A stretch of DNA of 37,966 nt, from assembly GCF_900142675.1 (NCBI RefSeq), contig NZ_FRBS01000011.1, positions 1 through 37,966 on the forward strand, given 5' to 3'. A model generated the notes under the pieces. It did no database searches. It worked only from the letters and a program-made list of their open reading frames with translations, and was not told where the DNA came from. This DNA comes from Shouchella rhizosphaerae (GTDB taxonomy: Bacteria > Bacillota > Bacilli > Bacillales > Bacillaceae_D). Made by a program: the position numbers and the translations under genes. Positions 1 through 7,005 of the stretch are shown piece after piece (position 1 is the stretch's first letter; each line of letters opens with the position of its first letter).

Positions 1-60
1 TTTTACGCTTGGCTTTTGTTCAGTTTTCAAAGGACTCGTTTGTCGCCGTTCTCTCTTGGC
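1..60 (-). promoter_or_regulatory. rRNA operon leader with boxA-like antitermination element
   Basis: On the minus strand this stretch reads as the leader of an rRNA operon whose 16S gene lies beyond the left edge. It contains CTTTGAAAACTGAAC (about 24-38), which matches the boxA-like sequence found just upstream of 16S genes in Bacillus. An imperfect hairpin (GTCGCCAAGAGAGAACGGCGAC) lies just upstream of it. The 16S itself is not in the window. Confidence 0.75.
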
Positions 61-69
61 GACTCAATT

Positions 70-99
70 AATATATCATGTTTCCGCCAATAAAGTCAA
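70..99 (-). promoter_or_regulatory. rRNA operon promoter P2 (sigma-A)
   Basis: The minus strand shows TTGACT (94-99), an 18-base spacer and TATATT (70-75), followed by the rRNA leader. Position and tandem arrangement with a second promoter about 80 bp upstream match the P1/P2 layout of Bacillus rrn operons. Confidence 0.7.
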
Positions 100-151
100 T
101 ATCTTTTTCAAAAAAACTTTAAAACTACTGTTCTTTTGTGGCGCAAGAAGT

Positions 152-181
152 AATATAACATGGATTAAATGAGGAATGCAA
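152..181 (-). promoter_or_regulatory. rRNA operon promoter P1 (sigma-A)
   Basis: The minus strand shows TTGCAT (176-181), an 18-base spacer and TATATT (152-157). It lies just past the bofA terminator and about 80 bp upstream of P2, as expected of the first of two tandem rrn promoters. Confidence 0.65.
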
Positions 182-191
182 TAAGAAATAA

Positions 192-233
192 CAAAAAAAC
201 CGCTGGAAAAAGATAGAATCATTTTTTCCGCGG
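192..233 (-). terminator. Rho-independent terminator after bofA
   Basis: Minus-strand hairpin CCGCGGAAAAA / TTTTTCCAGCGG followed by a run of seven T. It starts right after the bofA stop and separates the dnaX-bofA cluster from the rRNA promoters. Confidence 0.85.
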
Positions 234-235
234 TT

Positions 236-499
236 TCAAAGAATGAGTTGTTGCACAGCTACAAGCAAAAGCATCCCTGGCAAACCAAGTAGCGCGACAG
301 TCGTTGCTGTAATGGCATTAATAGGAATAAACAAACCCGTTGCGGTTGCAAATGAGTTTAGCAAGAACAACAACAGTGTGGCGATAATCAACCGGACGCC
401 GATTTGTCCAGCTACTCGCAATGGCTTTACTGGCGCTCCTATAATCAAGAGCAAAACGACAATACCACCTAATATGGACAATATAAGCCAAGATTCCAT
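236..499 (-). CDS. bofA: Pro-sigma-K processing inhibitor BofA
   Basis: An 87-residue membrane protein made almost entirely of hydrophobic segments (about residues 4-21, 30-50 and 58-85). The C-terminal stretch GLPGMLLLVAVQQLIL is typical of BofA. In Bacillus sporulation BofA sits in the outer forespore membrane with SpoIVFA and holds the SpoIVFB protease inactive until the forespore signals, so that pro-sigma-K is not cut early. Length matches the family (87 aa in B. subtilis). The start is set by GAGGTGAT just upstream. It is the last gene of the dnaX-ebfC-recR-yaaL-bofA series, directly before an rRNA operon, exactly as in B. subtilis. Its presence implies an endospore former. Confidence 0.93.
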   Translation of the reverse strand: MESWLILSILGGIVVLLLIIGAPVKPLRVAGQIGVRLIIATLLLFLLNSFATATGLFIPINAITATTVALLGLPGMLLLVAVQQLIL

Positions 500-531
500 C
501 CTATCACCTCAAAGAGAGCTCGTCTTGCTTT

Positions 532-539
532 ACTGTATG
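532..539 (-). promoter_or_regulatory. Possible sigma-E -10 element for bofA
   Basis: The minus strand reads CATACAGT, matching the sigma-E -10 consensus CATACANT, about 33 bp upstream of the bofA start. bofA is a mother-cell gene in B. subtilis. The -35 region is not convincing, so this is tentative. Confidence 0.35.
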
Positions 540-550
540 ATCGACACAAC

Positions 551-580
551 AAAAAAAGACCCTAAATCAGGATCCTTTTT
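551..580 (-). terminator. Terminator after yaaL
   Basis: Minus-strand hairpin AAAAAGGATCC / GGGTCTTTTT (with G-U pairs) followed by more T. It overlaps the yaaL stop codon and would separate bofA from the recR-yaaL transcript. Confidence 0.55.
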
Positions 581-794
581 GTTTTCGCCTATGGCGGACT
601 CGCGCTTCCCGTAGAAGGAGGGAATAAAGCGCCTCGGCTCGTTTCACTTGATTCACTAATTCTTCAGAAGGGTCTACACTATGCGCTAACAGCTTCTTTT
701 GATAATCGATCGATTCTTTTTGGCGTTCCAACATTTCGTACAACATTGCTTCTTCTTCTTTACGAAGAACGCCTTTTTTTCGAAAACCTAACAT
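567..794 (-). CDS. yaaL: YaaL family protein (DUF2508)
   Basis: A 75-residue, highly charged, probably helical protein (starts MLGFRKKGVLRKEEE; basic tail RHRRKQKGS). It matches the YaaL family by length, composition and position between recR and bofA. No enzymatic motif is visible and the function is unknown; the pairing with recR is widely conserved in Bacillus. The ATG at 794 is preferred over the adjacent TTG because AAGGTGG lies seven bases upstream of it. Confidence 0.85.
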   Translation of the reverse strand: MLGFRKKGVLRKEEEAMLYEMLERQKESIDYQKKLLAHSVDPSEELVNQVKRAEALYSLLLREARVRHRRKQKGS

Positions 795-806
795 CAAGAT
801 GCCACC

Positions 807-1406
807 TTACAATTCGCGTCTACCTTCAATTGCTTTAGAAAGCGTTACTTCATCAGCATATTCCAAATCGCCACCGACAGGCAAACCATGGGCTAGGCGC
901 GTCACTTTAATGCCAGTAGGTTTAATTAAGCGTGAAATATACATCGCCGTTGCCTCTCCTTCAATGGTTGGATTGGTGGCAACAATGACTTCTTTTACGC
1001 TCTCGTCATCCTGCAAACGTTTGATCAGTTCCGCGATTTTAATATCTTCTGGCCCGATTCCATCCATCGGCGAAATCGCCCCGTGTAAAACATGGTAAAG
1101 CCCGGTGTATTCCCGCATTTTCTCCATTGCAATTAAATCTCGTGATTCTTGGACAACACAAATCGTTGTACGGTCTCTATGCTTATCTTCACAAATTTGG
1201 CATGGATCCGTATCTGTGATGTTATGGCATTGAGAGCAGTAAGTTAAATCCCGTTTTGCATGGACAAGGGCTTTCGCAAACTCAAGCACATCGTCTTCCT
1301 TCATATCAAGGACATGAAAGGCAAGGCGGCTTGCTGTTTTTGGCCCAATTCCCGGGAGCCTCGTGAACCCTTCTATTAATTTTGCAATCGGTCTCGGGTA
1401 TTGCAA
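807..1406 (-). CDS. recR: Recombination mediator protein RecR
   Basis: A 199-residue protein with the RecR layout: N-terminal helix-hairpin-helix ([17 protein letters not shown], about residues 17-33), a C4 zinc finger ([16 protein letters not shown], about 57-72), then a Toprim domain ([13 protein letters not shown] and [15 protein letters not shown]). RecR works with RecF/RecO to load RecA at gapped DNA during recombinational repair. The start codon is TTG, with GGGGG nine bases upstream, and no better ATG is available. It follows ebfC with a gap of about 12 bp, so it is probably cotranscribed with dnaX and ebfC. Length is normal for the family. Confidence 0.95.
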   Translation of the reverse strand: MQYPRPIAKLIEGFTRLPGIGPKTASRLAFHVLDMKEDDVLEFAKALVHAKRDLTYCSQCHNITDTDPCQICEDKHRDRTTICVVQESRDLIAMEKMREYTGLYHVLHGAISPMDGIGPEDIKIAELIKRLQDDESVKEVIVATNPTIEGEATAMYISRLIKPTGIKVTRLAHGLPVGGDLEYADEVTLSKAIEGRREL

Positions 1407-1418
1407 TCTCTTAGCCCC

Positions 1419-1736
1419 CTAGAACATTCCTGGCATGTTCAGTCCTTTAGTGAATTTCCCAAGGTCTTGTTCAACCAATTCGTCGACTTTCTTCAGCGCT
1501 TCATTTGTTGCGGCAATAATAAGATCTTGTAGCATTTCAACATCATCAGGGTCAACGACATCTTCAGAAATGTTCACTTCCAAAATCCGTTTGTCCCCGG
1601 AAGCAATAACAGTCACCATTCCGCCGCCGACAGTTGCTTCAACAGTTTTTTCTTTTAACTCCTCTTGTGCTTTCATCATTTGTTTTTGCATTTTTTGCAT
1701 TTGCTTCATCATATTACCCATGTTCTTCATTTCCAT
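1419..1736 (-). CDS. ebfC: Nucleoid-associated protein YbaB/EbfC family
   Basis: A 105-residue protein with the methionine/lysine/glutamine-rich N-terminal helix ([17 protein letters not shown]) and the core motif [16 protein letters not shown] of the YbaB/EbfC family. These are small dimeric DNA-binding nucleoid proteins. It lies between dnaX (9 bp upstream) and recR, the standard order. The ATG at 1736 is only four bases from AAGGAG; the ATG at 1730 ([10 protein letters not shown]) has better spacing and may be the real start. Confidence 0.92.
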   Translation of the reverse strand: MEMKNMGNMMKQMQKMQKQMMKAQEELKEKTVEATVGGGMVTVIASGDKRILEVNISEDVVDPDDVEMLQDLIIAATNEALKKVDELVEQDLGKFTKGLNMPGMF

Positions 1737-1745
1737 CCATCTCCT

Positions 1746-3428
1746 TTAGGAATCAATGATTTCAATCAAATCTTCGCCAACTAGCTTAACTGCCTCATCA
1801 ATCAACGGATCAGCTTCTTGCGGATGATCAGTTTGTTTGTCTTTCATATATTCAGCCTTTATTTGCTGCCATTGTTGGTTCAGCAATGTCACAAAATCAT
1901 GGCGATTGCCAAATGTTTGCTTTAGCACTTGGCAAAGAACGCCTCGAAACTTTGTATCCATCATATCACGATGCATTTCATTTTGAAACGCTAACAGTAC
2001 CTTCGTGTCCGAAGCGGCAACGGGTTTAGAGTCGCTTAGCCATGCATGGGCAGGCACACTCTCCCCTTTTATTTTCTCCATAATCGTGCCCCACTGGCTT
2101 ACCGTCTCTTGCAAATCGGCTTTATTGGCGTTTTCTAATAGTTCACGCGCAGCGGCAGGAGTCGCCTTTCCTTGCTGTGGCGCCCTTGGCTGCACACGCC
2201 GCCGTTCCTTTTGGGCAGGCGCCGGCTCGCTTTTATCAAATGTGTTTCCCTGTTTGACTGAGGCAAGCTCCTCTTCAAGGCGCTTCACTTTTTCTTGCAG
2301 TGCGCGCATTTCTTCATTGCCCACTTGCGCCGTGTCTTGAGCAGGTGCAAGCTGCATCAATTTCATCACAGCCATTTCAAGCACGATCTTTGGCTGGAGC
2401 GCCCATTTCATTTCTTGTTGGCTTTCCGAAAGGCTCTGAATGGCAGCATAAATAAACGGCCTGCTATAAGATTCGGCCACTTGAACAAATGCATCATCAA
2501 GCACAGCTCTTTCAAACAAATCGGCTGTTTCAGGCGCTGTTTTATACAACAACAAGTCTCGATAGTATAACAGCAAATCTTCCAAAAGCCTTTTCGGGTC
2601 TTTTCCGCCTTTGAGCGTTTCGTCAATGGTTTCCAGGACGAGGCGCGCATTTTGCTTTTCCAACGCTGCTGCCAATTGATGCAGCGCTTCTCGGGAAACA
2701 GCGCCGGTAATTGTTAAAACATCTTCGGTAGAGACTTTTTCATCTGAAAAGGAAATGGCTTGATCAAGCAAACTAAGGGCATCACGGGCGCCTCCATCAG
2801 CTGCTCGGGCAATCAGCTCAATCGCCTCTTCTTCATAAGGCTGTTGGTTGCTGTCAAGTATGAACTTCATCCGATTGATTAGCGCTTCATTTGAGATTGG
2901 TTTAAAATCAAAGCGTTGGCACCGCGAAAGAATCGTTAACGGAATTTTGTGGGGCTCCGTCGTTGCCAAAATAAAAATCACATGAGCTGGCGGTTCTTCT
3001 AATGTTTTTAAAAGGGCATTAAAAGCCCCTGTTGAAAGCATATGGACTTCATCTATAATATACACTTTATAGGCAACTTCGCTCGGCGCAAATTTCACTT
3101 TGTCGCGTATATCACGTATTTCATCTACGCCATTATTGGAAGCCGCGTCAATTTCAATCACATCGACAACCGAACCAGTCGTAATTCCTACACAGGCATC
3201 GCACTCATTACAAGGTTCTGCGACTGGAGCTTGTTTGCAGTTGATCGCTTTGGCGACAATTTTCGCTGCACTCGTTTTCCCCGTCCCCCGTGGGCCTGAA
3301 AACAAGTAGGCGTGCGCAAGCTTTTGTTGCAAAAGTGCGTTTTTAAGTGTTTTTGTAATATGTGATTGCCCAACAACATCTTCCAGTAACTGTGGGCGCC
3401 ACACACGGTAAAGGGCTTGATAGCTCAT
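1746..3428 (-). CDS. dnaX: DNA polymerase III subunit gamma/tau
   Basis: A 560-residue clamp-loader ATPase. Visible elements: Walker A GPRGTGKTS (45-53), zinc-binding cysteines at 64, 73, 76 and 79, Walker B VYIIDEVHM (about 121-129), the SRC motif in LSRCQRF, then the collar domain and a charged, proline-rich tau region from about residue 370. It assembles with HolA/HolB-type subunits to load the beta clamp on DNA and tethers the polymerase. The length matches Bacillus DnaX (563 aa in B. subtilis). The start is supported by AAGGGGGGAG upstream. It heads the dnaX-ebfC-recR cluster. No slippery frameshift site was sought in detail. Confidence 0.97.
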   Translation of the reverse strand: MSYQALYRVWRPQLLEDVVGQSHITKTLKNALLQQKLAHAYLFSGPRGTGKTSAAKIVAKAINCKQAPVAEPCNECDACVGITTGSVVDVIEIDAASNNGVDEIRDIRDKVKFAPSEVAYKVYIIDEVHMLSTGAFNALLKTLEEPPAHVIFILATTEPHKIPLTILSRCQRFDFKPISNEALINRMKFILDSNQQPYEEEAIELIARAADGGARDALSLLDQAISFSDEKVSTEDVLTITGAVSREALHQLAAALEKQNARLVLETIDETLKGGKDPKRLLEDLLLYYRDLLLYKTAPETADLFERAVLDDAFVQVAESYSRPFIYAAIQSLSESQQEMKWALQPKIVLEMAVMKLMQLAPAQDTAQVGNEEMRALQEKVKRLEEELASVKQGNTFDKSEPAPAQKERRRVQPRAPQQGKATPAAARELLENANKADLQETVSQWGTIMEKIKGESVPAHAWLSDSKPVAASDTKVLLAFQNEMHRDMMDTKFRGVLCQVLKQTFGNRHDFVTLLNQQWQQIKAEYMKDKQTDHPQEADPLIDEAVKLVGEDLIEIIDS

Positions 3429-3527
3429 CGGCTCCCCCCTTCTTCTTCATTCGGTATCATTATTATAGCCTTTTCTATTTCTGGTTTAAAGAGCGCTCCA
3501 CAAAAACTTGTTTTGCCCGTATCCTTT

Positions 3528-3556
3528 TTGCTCGCAAGAACGTTCTTATTTATATA
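3528..3556 (+). promoter_or_regulatory. Sigma-A promoter of the sigma/ClpP operon with palindromic spacer
   Basis: TTGCTC (3528-3533), a 17-base spacer and TATATA (3551-3556), about 27 bp before the sigma gene. The spacer contains the perfect 12-bp palindrome AAGAACGTTCTT (3536-3547), a natural position for a repressor or autoregulator to block RNA polymerase. It resembles a LexA site (GAAC and GTTC arms), but the four-base gap of a LexA box is absent. Confidence 0.55.
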
Positions 3557-3582
3557 GAAAGCAAAAGAAAGGAGGTGCTTCG

Positions 3583-4248
3583 ATGACAAGCAACCGCACA
3601 GCTGACTTTCAAAAGGCTTGGGATAAATACGCCCAAAGTACAAAGAATCACTGTTTGGCTTTAACAAAAAATCGCTGGGAAGCGGAAGATTTATACCATG
3701 ACACATGGCTCAAAGCTTGGTCCCATTGGCACAAAGCAGGCTTAACTCGACTCACAAATGCTTATTTCACTACGATTGCCAAGCATACATTTATCGACCG
3801 CTGCCGTAAAACCAAAAGGCAGCCTTCGCAAAAACCTTTGGTTGAGGGAAGTGCTGCCATGTTTAACGCCGGCTCAGACATTGATTATTTGCTTAAACCG
3901 CTTGTATCAAGCCTGACAGTCAAGCAACTAGGCATGTTTTTGCTTGCAGACGTGTACAAATGGCCGTTAAAAGACATTGCCCAGGCGTGCCAGCAGTCAC
4001 TAGGATCTGTGAAAGCCACTCTGTTTCGGGCACGGCAAAACGTATCCAAACATGTGCGCGGACATTTGGAGAAGGACTGGCAACTGGCAGACGAGCAAGC
4101 TTTGCATGTCCAACTGCTTGTAAAAGCACTGACTGAAGAAAATACCGCATTGATTGTGCAATTGGTAAATGAGACCGTTCCAGCGTCTGTTTTGTATAGC
4201 AAGGATATGAAAATGCAAACGCCAGCACCACAGGCGCTGGCTGCTTAA
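3583..4248 (+). CDS. ECF-like sigma-70 family factor ending in an SsrA-like ALAA tail
   Basis: A 221-residue protein. Region 2 is visible at about 22-76 (CLALTKNRWEAEDLYHDTW... YFTTIAKHTFIDRCRK) and region 4 helix-turn-helix at about 105-157 (LTVKQLGMFLLADVYKWPLKDIAQ... GSVKATLFRARQNV), with no region 3, as in ECF sigma factors. About 60 extra C-terminal residues (LVKALTEENTALIVQLVNE) recall the start of a SnoaL-like extension and end in PAPQALAA. The last four residues equal the end of the SsrA tag read by ClpXP. The ATG at 3583 is chosen because GGAGGTG lies seven bases upstream. The gene is on the opposite strand to its neighbours and runs 19 bp before a clpP paralogue, so the two probably form an operon. 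Target promoters are unknown; no anti-sigma gene is adjacent. Confidence 0.85.
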   Translation: MTSNRTADFQKAWDKYAQSTKNHCLALTKNRWEAEDLYHDTWLKAWSHWHKAGLTRLTNAYFTTIAKHTFIDRCRKTKRQPSQKPLVEGSAAMFNAGSDIDYLLKPLVSSLTVKQLGMFLLADVYKWPLKDIAQACQQSLGSVKATLFRARQNVSKHVRGHLEKDWQLADEQALHVQLLVKALTEENTALIVQLVNETVPASVLYSKDMKMQTPAPQALAA

Positions 4249-4267
4249 GTAAAAAGGAGCGACTTTG

Positions 4268-4849
4268 ATGAACATACCGATTCCATATGTGATGGAACAA
4301 ACCCATTACGGGGAGCGGAGTTACGACATTTACTCTCGTCTCTTGAAAGACCGGATTATTTTTATCGGCGATGAAATTACCGACACTCTTGCGAACAGCG
4401 TCACAGCCCAACTGCTTTTCCTTGCCTCTACCGATCCTGAAAAAGACATTTCCATTTACATTAACAGCCCTGGCGGCTCCGTTTCTGCGGGCTTTGCCAT
4501 CCTCGATACGATGCTCTACATCAAACCAGATATCCAAACGATTTGCACCGGGATGGCCGCCTCATTTGCAGCTGTTCTTCTAGTAGGAGGGACCAAAGGC
4601 AAACGCTGCGCTTTGCCCCATGCAGAAGTCATGATTCATCAACCTCATGGCGGCATGAAAGGGCAAGCGTCTGATATGGACATTTACGCACAGCGGATTT
4701 TGAAACAACGCAAAGAAATTAACCACTTCATCGCGGAAAGGACTGGACAAACGCCTGACAAAATCGCCACCGACAGCGAACGTGACTACTTTATGAGCGC
4801 TGCGGAAGCAAAAGACTATGGCGTAATCGATAACATTCTTCCAGTCTAA
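4268..4849 (+). CDS. ClpP-like serine protease subunit (paralogue)
   Basis: A 193-residue ClpP peptidase. The catalytic triad is intact: Ser99 in GMAASF, His124 in MIHQPHGG, Asp173 in SERDYF. The oligomerisation and substrate-channel motif [11 protein letters not shown] is at 66-75. ClpP forms a tetradecameric barrel that degrades proteins fed by a Clp ATPase. The start ATG at 4268 has AAGGAG eight bases upstream. It is probably not the housekeeping clpP, which normally stands elsewhere in Bacillus; the divergent stretch [20 protein letters not shown] and the coupling to a sigma gene support a specialised paralogue. The nearest upstream gene, the sigma factor, ends in a ClpXP-type degron, suggesting that it is a substrate (inference). 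No Clp ATPase is encoded nearby, so it would borrow ClpX or ClpC. Confidence 0.9.
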   Translation: MNIPIPYVMEQTHYGERSYDIYSRLLKDRIIFIGDEITDTLANSVTAQLLFLASTDPEKDISIYINSPGGSVSAGFAILDTMLYIKPDIQTICTGMAASFAAVLLVGGTKGKRCALPHAEVMIHQPHGGMKGQASDMDIYAQRILKQRKEINHFIAERTGQTPDKIATDSERDYFMSAAEAKDYGVIDNILPV

Positions 4850-4857
4850 CTTGTATC

Positions 4858-4890
4858 GAGCGGCGGCAGGTCACTGCCGCTCGTTTCTAT
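4858..4890 (+). terminator. Terminator after the clpP paralogue
   Basis: GC-rich hairpin GAGCGGC / GCCGCTC with a T-rich tail (GTTTCTATAT) starting nine bases past the clpP stop. Confidence 0.75.
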
Positions 4891-4925
4891 ATAATATTGC
4901 CAAGTATGAAAAGTCTTTGGCTAAA

Positions 4926-4969
4926 ATAAAAACGCCCCATTCAGCCAGGCAATACTGACCGATGGAACG
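4926..4969 (-). terminator. Terminator of the SRP RNA transcript
   Basis: On the minus strand CGTTCCAT pairs with ATGGGGCG (two G-U pairs) and is followed by TTTTTATTTT. The loop holds a second small stem. It lies about 65 bp beyond the mature 3' end of scr, consistent with a precursor that is trimmed. Confidence 0.6.
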
Positions 4970-5034
4970 TCGTTTCATTCATTTCGTTTTTAAGCTATGC
5001 GGCACACATTATCTCGCATCTACAAAAATATAGT

Positions 5035-5310
5035 AAATACCGTGCACCTTTCCTCGATAACAGCGCCACAAGCGTTACCTGAGCAGTTAGCTCGATCCAG
5101 GCACCTCTGCGGCACACGGAAGGGTCCACTTACTGCTGCTTCCTTCCGGACCTGACAGGGTTCATGGGTTTCCGTTGCGCAGAACCCAAACGTCAACACC
5201 ACTTACTCAGGGCAGGCCTTGCAGCACCGAAACCTCAAAAAGGGATTCAACCTCGCTATAGCGGATTGCGAGTTACAGGGCACCGCTACCTCCCCATCTA
5301 GCACGGCAAA
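5035..5310 (-). ncRNA. scr: Signal recognition particle RNA (large Bacillus type, scRNA)
   Basis: The minus strand shows the hallmarks of the roughly 270-nt Bacillus SRP RNA. Near the 5' end is the Alu-domain segment GGGGAGGTAGCGGTGCCCTG. In the middle is the universally conserved Ffh-binding hairpin (CAGGTCCGGAAGGAAGCAGC, about 5130-5149). The closing helix is GCCGTGC (5301-5307) with GCACGG (5041-5046). The RNA scaffolds Ffh and HBsu in cotranslational targeting of membrane and secreted proteins. It lies between tadA and dnaX as in B. subtilis. The ends are estimated from the closing helix and may be off by a few bases; a 5' leader of about 35 nt is probably removed by RNase III. Confidence 0.95.
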
Positions 5311-5352
5311 TTGTAAATAAAGGTAAGCACCTAAAGGTAAGGTGCAAGTTCA

Positions 5353-5381
5353 AGTATACTAGATCGACTAGACAAATGCAA
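5353..5381 (-). promoter_or_regulatory. Sigma-A promoter of scr
   Basis: Minus-strand TTGCAT (5376-5381), 17-base spacer, TATACT (5353-5358). The start would fall about 35 bases before the mature SRP RNA, in front of a small hairpin (GCACCTTACCTTTAGGTGC). This fits a precursor processed at its 5' end, as known for B. subtilis scRNA. Confidence 0.75.
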
Positions 5382-5384
5382 CCG

Positions 5385-5891
<507 letters not shown>

Positions 5892-5943
5892 TCACACTCC
5901 TGATCGTGTTAAACGATTCCTTGTTATCACTATATAATGATAA

Positions 5944-5972
5944 AGAAAAACACGGCCACTCCAGTGGTCGTG
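5944..5972 (-). terminator. Terminator after tRNA-Ser
   Basis: Minus-strand hairpin CACGACCACTGGAGTGGCCGTG followed by TTTTTCTTT, 15 bases past the tRNA 3' end. Confidence 0.85.
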
Positions 5973-5986
5973 TGTATATGCGAATA

Positions 5987-6079
5987 TGGCGGAGGAAGAG
6001 GGATTCGAACCCCCGCGCGGTGTGACCCGCCTGTCGGTTTTCAAGACCGATCCCTTCAGCCAGACTTGGGTATTCCTCC
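5987..6079 (-). tRNA. tRNA-Ser (anticodon UGA)
   Basis: A 93-nt class II tRNA with a long variable arm. The acceptor stem is GGAGGAA / TTCCTCC. The anticodon loop CTTGAAA gives UGA and reads UCA and other UCN codons. The T arm is GGGGGTTCGAATCCC, and the discriminator G is followed by an encoded CCA. The same tRNA-Ser lies downstream of serS in B. subtilis; here about 26 kb of other genes intervene. Confidence 0.97.
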
Positions 6080-6097
6080 GTTTAACTGACAGGAAAT

Positions 6098-6126
6098 ATC
6101 ATATCAGATAACCTTGTAAAACACAA
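6098..6126 (-). promoter_or_regulatory. Sigma-A promoter of tRNA-Ser
   Basis: Minus-strand TTGTGT (6121-6126), 17-base spacer, TATGAT (6098-6103), 19 bases before the tRNA 5' end. Confidence 0.65.
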
Positions 6127-6507
6127 GTACAGGGAAACCAAAAAAACAGCCTGTAGTCAAAAATGATTGTAATGTTTTTCCTTAGATTGTAGACAAAATT
6201 TCAGAAAATGATTCTCATAGGCGTTTTGTTGATCATAAAGATTTAAATGTTTTTGAGTGTGGAGGAGTGTTCCTCCTCCAACTCTTGGTGGCTTTTTCAA
6301 GTTTCATCGTAGTAACAAACATCGTCTACATTTCATTGTTTCGGCCTTTTTAGATTAGTACAATGAATCTAAAACCAACGGTAGGCTTACCCTGTACACT
6401 TTTTTCTATCTTTTATTATAAGCAAGACTACTCGATATTACCGAGACTTGGTCAATAGCTAAATGTTTTTACTTACAACTAAAAACAATCTTCTAGACAT
6501 GTGATGA
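6127..6507. other. AT-rich stretch without a clear gene, probably scarred
   Basis: No convincing reading frame on either strand. It contains a hairpin GGAGGAG / CTCCTCC at about 6263-6281, and at 6375-6388 the sequence AACCAACGGTAGGC, which recurs at 8287-8300 inside an IS1182-type remnant, where on the minus strand it lies over the transposase motif AYRWF. The stretch may therefore hold a few tens of bases of another IS fragment. Confidence 0.4.
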
Positions 6508-6753
6508 ATGCTTACTCACATTCTATTGATAAATTGTTTATTACAATATTCCCTATATTTAGCATGGTTATCAAATAACTCGGCATGCAAGGTCAAATAT
6601 CATCCAAATGCAACGGGGAAAGCCAAAATAATTTATGATGAAATAATAAAGAAGCTTAATTTAGGTGTGTCAGTCATGGACATTCATCGTGACACTGATC
6701 TTTCAAGAGACACAATCTGCCGTATTAAGCGAGATTGGGAAGGGAGAAAATAG
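6508..6753 (+). pseudogene. Truncated serine recombinase: C-terminal HTH only
   Basis: The 81-codon frame ends in a typical resolvase/invertase-type DNA-binding segment: KYHPNATGKAKIIYDEIIKK followed by LNLGVSVMDIHRDTDLSRDT and ICRIKRDWEG (about residues 29-78). In serine recombinases this follows a catalytic domain of about 120 residues, which is absent. The first 28 residues are hydrophobic and unlike the family, so the frame probably begins by chance after a deletion. A genuine stand-alone HTH protein is the alternative. The gene is AT-rich compared with the backbone. A second small gene follows three bases later, so the two may be the remains of one transferred unit. Confidence 0.55.
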
Positions 6754-6755
6754 TT

Positions 6756-6926
6756 ATGAAATGGATACAAACGCACGATCAAGGTTACACTCACGAATTT
6801 GAATTGGAAGGTGACAGGTCTATCACGAGAAAAATTGTAGGAATAATTGATAGTGCAAAATCTAAATTACGTTCGTTATTTGGTTCTGACGTTGAAATTG
6901 ATACATTTGATGAGATGGATGAATGA
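6756..6926 (+). CDS. Small protein of unknown function
   Basis: A 56-residue acidic protein (starts MKWIQTHDQGYTHEFELEGD; ends VEIDTFDEMDE). No family is recognised and no membrane segment is visible. The ATG at 6756 has AGGGAG nine bases upstream and begins three bases after the recombinase-HTH frame, suggesting translational coupling. A strong terminator follows. The protein may be a real short gene of the mobile remnant, or a fragment. Confidence 0.5.
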   Translation: MKWIQTHDQGYTHEFELEGDRSITRKIVGIIDSAKSKLRSLFGSDVEIDTFDEMDE

Positions 6927-6950
6927 AGTTACTAGCGGACACTACATAGA

Positions 6951-6986
6951 AATAAACAAGACTAGAGAACTCTAGTCTTGTTTATT
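6951..6986. terminator. Bidirectional terminator, 17-bp perfect stem
   Basis: AATAAACAAGACTAGAG (6951-6967) and its exact complement (6970-6986) face each other across two bases, with a T-rich tail on the plus strand. It lies between the convergent small gene and the lipoprotein gene. Confidence 0.85.
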
Positions 6987-7005
6987 TTGTTTTATGATAC
7001 GCCAA

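Noticed and set aside
3536-3547. AAGAACGTTCTT as a LexA (SOS) box
   Set aside because: The arms GAAC and GTTC are adjacent, whereas the Bacillus LexA box needs four bases between them.
4858-4882. CRISPR or repeat array near the clpP end
   Set aside because: Only a single hairpin with T-rich tail; no repeated units with spacers exist anywhere in the window.
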